A stretch of 36,917 bases of DNA from JBBRVP01 sp038246785 (GCA_038246785.1 JBBRVP010000034.1:1-36917); one strand, 5' to 3'. Positions 17,048 to 25,845 are shown, numbered from the stretch's first letter. The notes: generated by a model from the sequence alone, not told the origin. Made by a program: numbers and translations.

Positions 17048-18085
17048 TCACCGGCAGCAGCCGCATGAGCAGCCGGCGTGGTAGCTATCGCACGCGTCGG
17101 GCAGCGCCGCCACAGCGACCACGATCGGCCGCGTCACGCAGCCGCCCAGGCGCAGGGTGAGGTAACCGACGACGCACTCGTCGACTTCGCCGGTCTGGTC
17201 ACGGTCGCCCTCGGGCAGCCGCGTCCGCGGGGTGTCTTGCTCGCCCTGCTGATCGTCTCCTCCCTCATCGTCCACTCTCGTGGCGGTCGGCGTGTCGCCG
17301 GTGCAGGCGACGTGCACGACCAGCTCGAGCCGAGTGGTGCTGCACGAATCCAGGGTGAGCGGGCCGTCCGGGGTGACCACTGTGCGCCAGGGCAGCACCC
17401 GGCCACCGGCGGTGCGCACGTCGCTGACCTCGACCGTCACGTTGTCGCGCTCGCGCCGGGTGTCGTTGTCGACCTCGATGGGCACGACCCGGACCTCGCC
17501 GCAGCGGGCGCGGACGACGATGTCCGCATCCTCGATGCAGCACTCGCAGCGGCACCTGTCGTCCCGGTCACAGCCGCAGCCGCAGCCGCGGCGATGCGAC
17601 CAGCCGTGCTCGGGGTGGTGTCCCCCACCGTGGTCGTGCCCGCAGTCGCAGTCGCGGTGGCTGTGGTCGTGCCCGCAGTCGCCGTCATGGCGACGGCCTT
17701 GGTCGTGCTGCTCGCCGCAGCGGCAGGGCCGGTGCCCGTGGCCGCCGTGCCGGTGCCCGTGGTGGCTGCCGGGATCGTCGTGCTCCGCCCAGTCGCGGCC
17801 TCCTCCGGGACGCGGCCACTGTGCGGTCGGGGCCGCGAACCAACCGGCGAAAGGCGATCCGGAGCCGGCCGCCGCCGCACCCGGCCAGCCGCGTCCCCAC
17901 GCGCCACCTCCCCACGCGTTGCCGACGGCGTCGCCGAGCAATTGGTAGCTCTGCTGCAGCGACTCCAGGTACGCCGGCAGGTCCATCATCTCCAGCCGCT
18001 GGTTGCGGTGGGACCAGGCGAGGTAGGACGGGTCGCCGCGCTGAGCGCTTCCCCAGTCCGGCGCAGAGGTGCGTGTGGGGCCCAT
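17048..18085 (-). CDS. uncharacterised protein with extreme His/Cys-rich segment and Ig-like domain
   Basis: 345 residues. GAGAGGAG lies seven bases before the ATG. Residues 1-55 are helical (LPAYLESLQQSYQLLGDAV), then a Gly/Ala/Trp-rich linker. Residues 102-183 carry 18 His and 12 Cys in 82 positions, in runs such as HGHRHGGHGHRPCRC and CGCGCDRDDRCRCECC, and should bind several metal ions. Residues about 190-275 look like an Ig-like beta domain (VVPIEVDNDTRRERDNVTVE), similar to the NDN-type start in the neighbouring protein. The C-terminus ends in CSCGCC. There is no export signal. It could be a metal store, a metal-dependent assembly protein or a metallothionein-like buffer; I cannot choose. 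Located within the PKS operon, 28 bases after the gene before it. Confidence 0.75.
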   Translation of the reverse strand: MGPTRTSAPDWGSAQRGDPSYLAWSHRNQRLEMMDLPAYLESLQQSYQLLGDAVGNAWGGGAWGRGWPGAAAAGSGSPFAGWFAAPTAQWPRPGGGRDWAEHDDPGSHHGHRHGGHGHRPCRCGEQHDQGRRHDGDCGHDHSHRDCDCGHDHGGGHHPEHGWSHRRGCGCGCDRDDRCRCECCIEDADIVVRARCGEVRVVPIEVDNDTRRERDNVTVEVSDVRTAGGRVLPWRTVVTPDGPLTLDSCSTTRLELVVHVACTGDTPTATRVDDEGGDDQQGEQDTPRTRLPEGDRDQTGEVDECVVGYLTLRLGGCVTRPIVVAVAALPDACDSYHAGCSCGCCR

Positions 18086-18113
18086 GGCGAGTGCTCCTCT
18101 CGGGGTGGGCGGC

Positions 18114-18821
18114 TCAGGTGAGCAGGTCGACGACGAACCGGGTGTTGGCGATCCGCGGCAGGAGGCGGAAGTGGCGGTCGGCGGGCAGGGTCGCTGGCAG
18201 CGTGAGCAAGACGTCGACGGCCACCCAACCGGCGGGAGGCACGGTCGTGGGCGTGCTGGCGAACGTCACCGCGCCGCCCGGTGCCGTGCCGACGGCCGGC
18301 TCCACGCGCACCGTCCCGCCGGACACCTCGAGGACCCGCGGCACGCTCACCATCTCCTGCAGCGTCTCGGCGGGGATCGTGCCGACGGCGACGGGAACGT
18401 TACCGCGGTTGGCGACCAAAACGGTGACGGTGTGGGTGGAGGACGGCGTCGCGCCGGTGAGGGTGGTCACGCTGGGAGCCAGACCGACGTTGACGACGGC
18501 GGCGATCACCACCGAGGCGGGGATCGCCTGGTCGCCGACAGAGGTCTGCACGGTGATCTTCGCAGGAAAGGTGCCTGGCGGCGTGTAGGCCGGCATGCCC
18601 GAGCGGATGGTGAGCCGCCGCGTCGCTCCGACGCGCATGACGACCTCGTCCGGGAGCGCGATCGGCCCGGTCTCGGGTTGCGGGAAGTCGACTTTCAACA
18701 GGGCGCCGGTGATCTTGACCTCGCCGCCGCTGGAGTTGGTCAGCCAGACCTCGCCGGCCAGCTGCTCGCCCTCGCCGAAGATCAGGACGGGCGTCGGGAC
18801 CTCGACGGAGAGCGCGGCCAT
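18114..18821 (-). CDS. uncharacterised all-beta protein of the PKS operon
   Basis: 235 residues from the ATG at 18821. A longer frame reaches 19061, but that part is a shadow of the neighbouring gene; the ATG lies eight bases after that gene's stop, as expected for coupled translation. The protein is rich in Val, Thr and Pro, with a beta pattern throughout and two likely Ig-like sandwiches (about 1-105 and 110-235). Each contains a pattern such as LAGEVWLTNSSGGEVKITG or THTVTVLVANRGNVPV, typical of adhesion/NEW3-like folds. No signal peptide, no transmembrane part, no catalytic motif. It probably works with the other Ig-like proteins of this operon as a binding or assembly module; that is inference. 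Confidence 0.72.
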   Translation of the reverse strand: MAALSVEVPTPVLIFGEGEQLAGEVWLTNSSGGEVKITGALLKVDFPQPETGPIALPDEVVMRVGATRRLTIRSGMPAYTPPGTFPAKITVQTSVGDQAIPASVVIAAVVNVGLAPSVTTLTGATPSSTHTVTVLVANRGNVPVAVGTIPAETLQEMVSVPRVLEVSGGTVRVEPAVGTAPGGAVTFASTPTTVPPAGWVAVDVLLTLPATLPADRHFRLLPRIANTRFVVDLLT

Positions 18822-18829
18822 GGCGGCGG

Positions 18830-19411
18830 CTACGCCGGGTCGTCGACGACGCGGACGCGGATGCCGCTGCTGCGCCCCGTCGCCGGTTGGGTGCCGCGCG
18901 CCGGCGGGCGGTAGCCGGCCCGCGGCGCCACTGTGGATCCCGGCGCCACGGTCGGACGTCGCGGGCTGTGCACGTCCTGCTCGGTCTGGCCGTCGAAGGT
19001 CATCGACATCACGTCGATCCCCAACCAGGTGAGGCGCATGCGGTGGACGTACGGGCTGCACACCTGCGTCTCGGGGAGCGGCGCTAACCGCAGCGTCTGA
19101 CAGGTGTCGACGGCGACCGGCTTGAGGTCGATGTTCTCGGTCACGGTCAGCGGCTTGACGTCGAGATTCTCGTTCAGCGTCAGCGGCTTGACGTCGAGAC
19201 TCTCCTTCAGCGTCAGCGGCTTGATCTCCAACGGCTTGACGTCGACGTTCTCGTTGAGGGTGAGCGGCTTGACCTCGACCGGCTTGAGCTCGACGGTCTC
19301 CGTCACGTTGACCTTGTCCAGGCCCTGGACGTTGAGATTGACCGTGCTGGTGACGGAGGCGCTGCTGCTGCCCGCACTGTCGAACAGGCCGAACGGATCA
19401 AGGAAGGACAT
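18830..19411 (-). CDS. uncharacterised protein with KP-containing beta repeats
   Basis: 193 residues, ATG start with GAGAGGG upstream. A short N-terminus (MSFLDPFGLF) is followed by a region (about 20-103) in which hydrophobic and polar residues alternate and KP recurs every 11 residues with one 5-residue unit. Units are LTLNENVDVKP (50-60), LEIKP, LTLKESLDVKP, LTLNENLDVKP and LTVTENIDLKP (88-98). This would suit a beta-solenoid or stacked strands. Next comes a folded-looking part (104-140, CQTLRLAPLPETQVCSPY and LTWLGIDVMSMTF), and a Pro/Arg/Gly-rich tail ending in GIRVRVVDD. No export signal. Spaced 84 bases from the PKS stop. Function unknown; it looks structural. Confidence 0.75.
   Translation of the reverse strand: MSFLDPFGLFDSAGSSSASVTSTVNLNVQGLDKVNVTETVELKPVEVKPLTLNENVDVKPLEIKPLTLKESLDVKPLTLNENLDVKPLTVTENIDLKPVAVDTCQTLRLAPLPETQVCSPYVHRMRLTWLGIDVMSMTFDGQTEQDVHSPRRPTVAPGSTVAPRAGYRPPARGTQPATGRSSGIRVRVVDDPA
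19118..19303 (-). repeat. imperfect 33-bp repeats encoding KP beta units
   Basis: Covers codons 37-98 of the repeat protein. Similar 33-base units carry the core TCAGCGGCTTGACGTCGA (plus-strand reading) at about 19149, 19182 and 19215 with substitutions. One short 15-base unit breaks the period. Confidence 0.7.
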
Positions 19412-19495
19412 GGCGCCCTCTCGCGTGCGGTCTGGAGCGGCGCGAGCCTAGCAGAGCGATCTTGAGCCGGAAAGGACGGCACCAGCCTCCCGAGC

Positions 19496-22400
19496 TCAGC
19501 TTCGGATCGAGCGCACGATGCGGTACTGCCAGTCGCCGGAGTGCATCTGTTCGTACACCGCGGACCCCGGAACGGCCAGGAAGGTGTCGATGAGGGCGCT
19601 GTGCTCGCCGAAGGCCCCGGTCCTCGTCCTGGCCACCTCGTCGCAGGAGGCGAGCACGTTGGCGGTGATCTCGCGGTCGCTGCCAATGGTGAAGCCGAGC
19701 GTCGCGAGCAGCACCCGTACCTCCATCCATCGCTGCGCCGCCAGCAGGTCGGTGTGCAAGAACACGCCGCCGGAGCGCAGGACGCGGCGGACCTCGGCGA
19801 GGAACGCCCGTATGTCCGGATAGGTGTGCGAGGACTCGAGGTTGGTGACCGCATCACACGAGGCGTCGGGAAGGGGCAGGTGCTCGGCGTCGCCGACCTC
19901 GAAGCGCAGGTCGGGGCGCACGTGGGCGCTGGCACAGAACGCGATGGCCTCCGGCGACAGGTCCACGCCGACGACCTCGGCGCCGAACGCCTCGGCCAGC
20001 AGGCGCGCCGTGCCGCCGCGCCCGCAGCCGACGTCGAGCACGCGCCGGCCGGTGAGGTCGGTGGAGCCGACGAGCTCGTGGGCGAGCCGGATCGAGTTGG
20101 GGTTGAAGACACCGTCGGGCACCGGCACGCGTGACTCGTCGGCGGCAGGGTCGAGGCTCGCGTAGCCGTAGTTGAGGAAGAACGACGCCTCGGCCACGCC
20201 GGTCGCGTCCAACCGCCGGGTGACGTCGTCGTAGAAGCGGCGGTAGTTGTTCTTCGCGGCGGCACCCGGCCCTTCGCCCACGATCTCGGGCGCGTCGACA
20301 GCCGCGGTGCCGGAGGGCGTTGTCCACGCTTCGGTGGCTTGCGTGGCAGCGGACGTGCCGACCGCCGCGCCTGCCTGGTCGACTATCACCGCAAGCTCGG
20401 CGACCGTTGGTGCCTTGAACAGTTGGAGGCTGGGCACCTCGACACCGAACTCGTCGCTGATCTCCGAGGCGACCTGTACGGCAAGCAACGAGTGCCCGCC
20501 GAGGTCGAAGAACCGGTCGAACACACCGACCTCGTCGAGCCCGAGCTGGTCGGCCCAGATCCGGGCGAGGCCCCGCTCGGTGTCGGTGCGGGGCTCCACG
20601 AACGCGGTCGACAGGTTGGGCCGAGGATGCCCACCCGTGCTCGGCCCGCGCGGCGCCTTCGCCCTCCGCACCCAGGACTCGATTCGACCCTCCAGGTCGT
20701 GAGTCGCGACGACGACGCGCGGCCCGAGGGACGCGCCGAGGAGCCTCAGGAAGACCTCCTGCCCCTCCGCCGGCCCGATCGGCTGGATCGACGCCGCCTG
20801 CGCCTCGCCGGCGTTGTCCCAGGCGTCCCACAGGATCGAGGTGATGTCGACCCCGCGCAGCGCCTCGCGCTCGACCATGGCGTCGAGGACGGCGTTGGCG
20901 CCGGAGTAGCCGGCCAGGCCGATGCCACCCAGGATCGAGGAGATGGACCCGTGCACCACCCACTGGGCGGGCTCCCGGTCACGCATCCCGTCGAGGAGGT
21001 TGGCCAAGCCGCTGATCTTCGGTGCGGTCTGCATGGCGACGATGGACTCGCCGGTCTCAGCGGCCGGCCCGAACGCGGCCGCACCGACGTTGGCGGCCCC
21101 GTGCACGACGAGGTCGATGCGGCCGAAGCGCGCCACCGCAGCATCCAGCGCGCCGCGAACTCGCGCCGGGTCGTCGAGGTCGGCGCCGAGGACGAGCACC
21201 TCATCGCGCTCGGCCCGCAGCAGCGCCAGCCGGCGGACGACGGCACGGCGTCCCGCGTCGAGCTGTGGGTCGCTGCTCGCCGCCGTCCACTGCTCCGGTG
21301 GCGGAAGGCCGCTGCGGGCGAGGAGGACGAGCCGGGCGCCCAGCCGCTTGAACGCCGCCTCGGCCAGCAGGAGCCCCATGTATCCCAAGCCCCCGCTGAC
21401 GACGACGACCGGTCGGTCGGGCAGCCCCCTCGGCGGGCGTGTCTCGGGGATCTCGACGGGCTCGTACGTGCGGACGAGCCGCACTCCGGTCCGCACGGCG
21501 ATCTCCGGCTCGGGGGCCCCCGCCGCGAGCTCCGCGACGAGCCGGGCCGCCGACTCCGGGCTGTCGTCGATGTCGGCGTGCGTCACCCGGAGCCCGCCGT
21601 GCTCCTGCGGCAGGACCTTGGCGGCCCCGATGCCGAACGCCCTGGCCGGGTCCAATGCGTCGCCGTCGTCGACTGAGGCGGTGCCCCTCGCGGCGAGAAC
21701 AACCGGCAGCGGCCGGACGGTGTCCAGCGAGCTGAGTGCGATCCCCAGCCTGAGCGGCGTGAGAAAGGCGGTGAGCGCGCTGTCGGCGGCATCGCTGCCG
21801 GTGATGTCGCCGCCAGCGGGTGGCGCGGCGGCCCAACAGTGCACGATCCCGGTGAGCGTGCCGTCCGCGCAGGCCGCCGCAGCCAGTGCAGCAATATCGT
21901 CCTTCCGAGCCGGATCGAGCCCGAACGTGGCGGCGCCCACCCGCTCGAACGCCGCACCACGACGCGCGACCACGACCTCGCCGCCGGCCTCGCGGACGGC
22001 GGCCGTGACGTTGGCGCCGACGCCGGTGCCCTCGTCGAGGACGAGCACGCGGGCGCCGCGCAGGTTGTGCTGCTCCGGGCCCGGGTCGGGCGCCTCCAGC
22101 CACGTCGGCCGCGCGAACCAGCCACTGGGGTCGCGCGGCTGCGGCGGCGGCTCGGTGCTCGGCCGGTTGGGCCGGCCGATCCAGTAGCTGCGCCGCTCGA
22201 AGGGGTACGTCGGCAGGCTCACCCGGTGGCGGCGCTCCACCTCGTGAAACCCTCCCCAGCTCACCTCGACGCCGTGCTCCCACAGCGCGCCGAGACCGGC
22301 CAACAGCGTCTGCGTGTCCGTCGCCGACTCCTCGGGCGCTGGCAGCGACGCCACCATGCGCGCGGCCGGCGGCGGCTTCGGCGCGTGCGCCGCGAAGGTG

Positions 22401-24844
22401 AGCAGGGTGCGACCTGGGCCGACCTCGAGCAGGACCGGGTCCGTCCCGGCCGGCGAGCCGGCGGCGAGCAGGGTCCGCAGCCCGTCACCGAAGCGCACGG
22501 CGGAGCGGATCTGCGCCGTCCAGTAGCGCGGGTCGCGCGAGCCGTCGCCCGCCCAATCGCCGGTCAACGTCGCCACGTACGGGATCGTCGGAGCGCCGAA
22601 GGGCACGTCGGCGACGAGTCTGCCGAACTCGGCGAGCATGGGTTCCATCATCGACGAGTGGAACGCGTGCGAGGTGTGCAGCCGGCGGGCGGCGACCGAG
22701 CGGTCGGCCAGCCGGCGCTCAGCGGCGGCGATCGCCGGGGCCGGACCGGCTAGCACGCACAGCCCGGGCGCGTTGACGGCGGCCACCGACACCTCGCCGT
22801 CGACGAGTTCGGCGACGTCGTCCACGGGGGCCATGACCGCGAGCATGGCGCCGGCCGGCAGCGCGGAGATGAGTCGGCCGCGGGCTGCGATCAGGCGCAA
22901 CGTGTCGTCGAGCTCGAGCACTCCGGAGAGTGTCGCCGCGACGTACTCGCCGACGCTGTGGCCGATCATCGCGGCCGGCTCGACGCCCCACGAGCGCCAC
23001 AGGCTCGCCAGCGCGTAGCCGACGACGAACAGCGCGGGCTGGGCGAGCGCGGTGTCGCGCAGCTCGGCCGCTGCCGCGGCCCGCCGACGACGGCCGGGGA
23101 ACAGCACGCGGCGCAGGTCGAGGCCGAGTTCCGGCTTCAGCACCCGGCAGCAGGAGTCGATCGTGCGCTTGACGAGCGGCTCGCTCGCGTACAGACCGGC
23201 GGCCATGCCGGGGTATTGCGAGCCCTGGCCCGGGAAGAGAAAGACCACGGAGGGCGACGTGGACCCCGCGTCGCGCACACCCAGCCGCTCGGGCTCGAGC
23301 AGTGCCGCCGCCGCGCCGGGGCGGTCGTCGGGGTCCACGACGAGGGTGCGGCGGTGCCGGAAGGCGCGCCGCCCGAGGTGGAGGGTTGCCGCGGCGTCGG
23401 CCAGGTCGAGGTCGGGGCGGCGGATGACGTGGCGCCCGAGGCGGCGGGTCGCCTCGTCGAGTGCCGTCGGCGTTCGCGCGGAGAGGGTGAGCAGCTGGTG
23501 CGGCCGTCGTCCGGTCGGTGCGGGCAGGGCCGGTGCCTCCTCCAGCACGACGTGGGCGTTGGTGCCGCCGACGCCGAACGAGCTGACAGCCGCGCGCCGC
23601 GGTGCGCCGTTGCGGTCCCACGGGTGCAGCTCCGTCGTCACGAAGAACGGGCTCGCCGCGAGGTCAAGAGCCGGATTGGGCGCTCGGTAATGCACGGTCG
23701 GAGTGATGGCACCGTGCTGCATGCTGAGCACCGCCTTGATCAGCCCGGTGACGCCGGCCGCGCACGACAGGTGGCCGACGTTGGACTTCACCGATCCGAT
23801 GCCGCAGAAGCCGCGGCGCGACGTGTGCCGGCGGAACACCTCGGTCAGCGCCGACAGCTCGATCGGGTCGCCCAGGATCGTCCCGGTGCCATGCGCCTCC
23901 ACGTAGCCGACCGTCTCCGGCGATATCCCGGCCATCTCGTACGCGGCGTTGATCGCCGACACCTGACCCTTGAACGCGGGGGCGGTGTAGCCGACCTTGT
24001 CGCTGCCGTCGTTGTTGAGTCCGAAGCCAAGGACGACGGCGCGGACGGAGTCACCGGCGGCCAGCGCCGCAGACAGCCGCTTCAGTACGACGATGCCCAC
24101 GCCGCTTCCGACGATGGTGCCCTGCGCGCCGGCGTCGAACGATCGGCAGTGGCCGTCCGGAGACAGGATGGAGCCCGCGACGTAGAGGTAGCCCCCGCGC
24201 TGCGGCACGCGCACGGTCACCCCGCCGGCCAGCGCCATGTCCGAACGTCCGCTGTGCAGGCTCTCGCAGGCCAGCGCGAGGGCGGTGAGCGACGTGGAGC
24301 AGGTTGTCTGCACGGCCAGGCTGGGGCCGCGCAGGTTGAGCCGGTAGGAGACTTGCGTGCACAGGTGATCCTTGTCATTGGTCACCATGAGCTGCATGCC
24401 GTCGATGTAGCCGAGCGCCTCGGGGTGCTGCGCGAGCTGGTAGAGATAGGTGCTCATCTCGCAGCCGCCGAAGACGCCGATCGCGCCGGGGAAGCTGCCC
24501 GGGTCGTAGCCGGCGTCCTCGAGCGCCTCCCACGCGGTCTCGAGGAACAGCCGGTGCTGCGGGTCGGTGAGGGCAGCGTCGCGGGCGGAGAAGCCGAAGA
24601 ACTCCGCGTCGAAGTGGTCGACGTCGCCGAGCAGCGGCGACGCGTTGACGTAGCCGGGCAGCGAGCTGACCGACTCGGGCACCCCGGCGAGCTCGAGGTC
24701 CTCAGGTGTGAGCGCGGTGATGGACTCGACGCCGCCGGCGAGGTTGTCCCAGAAACCGTCGAGGTCGTCGGCGCCGGGCACCCGGGCCTGCATCCCGATG
24801 ATCGCGATGGGCTCGGCCGGGTCGCTGGCGCCGCTGTTGCTCAC
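19496..24844 (-). CDS. type I polyketide synthase, KS-AT-KR-ACP-methyltransferase
   Basis: 1782 residues, GTG start overlapping the preceding stop. KS (about 10-437): active Cys182 in QTTCSTSL (usual form DTACSSSL), His318 in EAHGTGT, His358 in KSNVGH. AT (532-890): FPGQGSQYPG, Ser630 in GHSVGEY, and HAFH (726-729), the pattern linked to malonyl-CoA. A KR structural half follows, then the catalytic KR (1145-1345) with GGLGYMG for NADPH, Ser1302/1303, Tyr1313 and Asn1317. ACP (about 1422-1490): LGGHSLL with Ser1452 for the phosphopantetheine arm. C-terminal methyltransferase (about 1530-1782): LNYGY, LDVGCGRGG, VGVDLSPE and NLESSHTYPD, resembling the Rv2952-type lipid O-methyltransferases. No DH, ER or thioesterase. 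One extension with ketone-to-alcohol reduction and perhaps methylation is predicted. How the product is released is unclear. Confidence 0.92.
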   Translation of the reverse strand: MSNSGASDPAEPIAIIGMQARVPGADDLDGFWDNLAGGVESITALTPEDLELAGVPESVSSLPGYVNASPLLGDVDHFDAEFFGFSARDAALTDPQHRLFLETAWEALEDAGYDPGSFPGAIGVFGGCEMSTYLYQLAQHPEALGYIDGMQLMVTNDKDHLCTQVSYRLNLRGPSLAVQTTCSTSLTALALACESLHSGRSDMALAGGVTVRVPQRGGYLYVAGSILSPDGHCRSFDAGAQGTIVGSGVGIVVLKRLSAALAAGDSVRAVVLGFGLNNDGSDKVGYTAPAFKGQVSAINAAYEMAGISPETVGYVEAHGTGTILGDPIELSALTEVFRRHTSRRGFCGIGSVKSNVGHLSCAAGVTGLIKAVLSMQHGAITPTVHYRAPNPALDLAASPFFVTTELHPWDRNGAPRRAAVSSFGVGGTNAHVVLEEAPALPAPTGRRPHQLLTLSARTPTALDEATRRLGRHVIRRPDLDLADAAATLHLGRRAFRHRRTLVVDPDDRPGAAAALLEPERLGVRDAGSTSPSVVFLFPGQGSQYPGMAAGLYASEPLVKRTIDSCCRVLKPELGLDLRRVLFPGRRRRAAAAAELRDTALAQPALFVVGYALASLWRSWGVEPAAMIGHSVGEYVAATLSGVLELDDTLRLIAARGRLISALPAGAMLAVMAPVDDVAELVDGEVSVAAVNAPGLCVLAGPAPAIAAAERRLADRSVAARRLHTSHAFHSSMMEPMLAEFGRLVADVPFGAPTIPYVATLTGDWAGDGSRDPRYWTAQIRSAVRFGDGLRTLLAAGSPAGTDPVLLEVGPGRTLLTFAAHAPKPPPAARMVASLPAPEESATDTQTLLAGLGALWEHGVEVSWGGFHEVERRHRVSLPTYPFERRSYWIGRPNRPSTEPPPQPRDPSGWFARPTWLEAPDPGPEQHNLRGARVLVLDEGTGVGANVTAAVREAGGEVVVARRGAAFERVGAATFGLDPARKDDIAALAAAACADGTLTGIVHCWAAAPPAGGDITGSDAADSALTAFLTPLRLGIALSSLDTVRPLPVVLAARGTASVDDGDALDPARAFGIGAAKVLPQEHGGLRVTHADIDDSPESAARLVAELAAGAPEPEIAVRTGVRLVRTYEPVEIPETRPPRGLPDRPVVVVSGGLGYMGLLLAEAAFKRLGARLVLLARSGLPPPEQWTAASSDPQLDAGRRAVVRRLALLRAERDEVLVLGADLDDPARVRGALDAAVARFGRIDLVVHGAANVGAAAFGPAAETGESIVAMQTAPKISGLANLLDGMRDREPAQWVVHGSISSILGGIGLAGYSGANAVLDAMVEREALRGVDITSILWDAWDNAGEAQAASIQPIGPAEGQEVFLRLLGASLGPRVVVATHDLEGRIESWVRRAKAPRGPSTGGHPRPNLSTAFVEPRTDTERGLARIWADQLGLDEVGVFDRFFDLGGHSLLAVQVASEISDEFGVEVPSLQLFKAPTVAELAVIVDQAGAAVGTSAATQATEAWTTPSGTAAVDAPEIVGEGPGAAAKNNYRRFYDDVTRRLDATGVAEASFFLNYGYASLDPAADESRVPVPDGVFNPNSIRLAHELVGSTDLTGRRVLDVGCGRGGTARLLAEAFGAEVVGVDLSPEAIAFCASAHVRPDLRFEVGDAEHLPLPDASCDAVTNLESSHTYPDIRAFLAEVRRVLRSGGVFLHTDLLAAQRWMEVRVLLATLGFTIGSDREITANVLASCDEVARTRTGAFGEHSALIDTFLAVPGSAVYEQMHSGDWQYRIVRSIRS

Positions 24845-25845
24845 GCTTCCCCGTCCTCGTCTGCGGGGGGCTCGGGTGGATGCACGGCCCGCATCCGCAA
24901 CGGCAGCTCGACCAGCGTGGTGGTGGGGCTCAGGACGCTCAACGTGCCCTCGTACTCGGGGCCGACCTCGAAACGGTCGGCGGACAGCGCGACGGTGACG
25001 GTGAGCACCTCCTCCGTCCCGGCGGCGAGGACGAACCCGTCCGGCGCGACCGTCGCGTCGACCTCGAAGGCCGGACCGACCCCGTCGGACCGCCGGACGT
25101 CGCCGAGCACGCTGCGCACCGACGAGGGCTCGCTGCCCTCGTGGGCCACCGCGAACCTGCCCCTGGCTGTGGTGCCCAGCGGTGCGACCAGATCCAGGGT
25201 GTCGCCGACGGGCTCGCGTGGTCGCGCCAGGCCGAGGACGCTTTCGAGAAAGCGGGTCGTGTAGTCGGCGTTCGCCTCGTCGAGCCGGTCGAGCAGCGTG
25301 ACGAACAACTCGACGACCCGGTCCACCGCGGAGGGCAACCGCTCGCGGTGGAACTCCTCCGACGCGGTGTGCGCGTCCGCCGGACTGAGTTCGCCGCTGG
25401 CGACGCGCTCCATCACGGTCCGCAGCATGGCGGTGAGCTCGGCGTTGCGCTCAGCGGTATAGCGGGTGAGGCGCTCGAACCACGTGCTCCAGTCGCCGCG
25501 CTCGAACCGCGGCGCCACGTCGTCCTCGGGCGCGGGGACCGCACCTGGCACCACGCTGTCGACCAGCTCCCACGAGTAGCGGTTGCCCGCCTCGACCAGG
25601 CCGGTGAGGAACTGGGTCGTCGCGTCGGCGAGCCGGTCGGCGCTGTGGCTCAGCCCAGGCGTGAGGTAGGCACTGTGCGCGCTCTCCAGCAGCGTCGGCG
25701 ACAGCTCCCCCCGCGCGATACGGCGCAGCACCTGCCGGGTCACCTCGGCGGTACGGGCGGACCGCTCGCCCGACGCGGCGACGTAGCGGGCATAACTCGC
25801 CGACCACGCGTCGCTGGGCCCGACGGGTCTCGACCATGCCTGCAT
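24841..25845 (-). CDS. uncharacterised protein: two helical repeats plus Ig-like domain (operon lead gene)
   Basis: 334 residues. ATG 25845 is preceded by GAGGG at seven bases, which favours it over a frame start at 25893. Two helical repeats of about 85 residues (9-95 and 110-200) match each other: AWSASYARY ... IARGELSP ... SADRLAD ... ANRYSWELVDSVV against DWSTWFERL ... VASGELSP ... AVDRVVE ... NADYTTRFLESVL. Residues about 205-320 form an Ig-like beta domain (ATVAPDGFVLAAGTEEVLTV). No signal peptide or membrane span. It resembles the last gene of the operon (16060-17031), so the operon starts and ends with related proteins. Its stop overlaps the PKS GTG, which ties its dosage to the PKS. 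Role unknown. Confidence 0.77.
   Translation of the reverse strand: MQAWSRPVGPSDAWSASYARYVAASGERSARTAEVTRQVLRRIARGELSPTLLESAHSAYLTPGLSHSADRLADATTQFLTGLVEAGNRYSWELVDSVVPGAVPAPEDDVAPRFERGDWSTWFERLTRYTAERNAELTAMLRTVMERVASGELSPADAHTASEEFHRERLPSAVDRVVELFVTLLDRLDEANADYTTRFLESVLGLARPREPVGDTLDLVAPLGTTARGRFAVAHEGSEPSSVRSVLGDVRRSDGVGPAFEVDATVAPDGFVLAAGTEEVLTVTVALSADRFEVGPEYEGTLSVLSPTTTLVELPLRMRAVHPPEPPADEDGEA

Noticed and set aside
18822..19061. An 80-codon N-terminal extension of the all-beta protein
   Set aside because: It overlaps the KP-repeat gene in another frame and reads as non-coding; ATG 18821 right after that gene's stop is the natural start.
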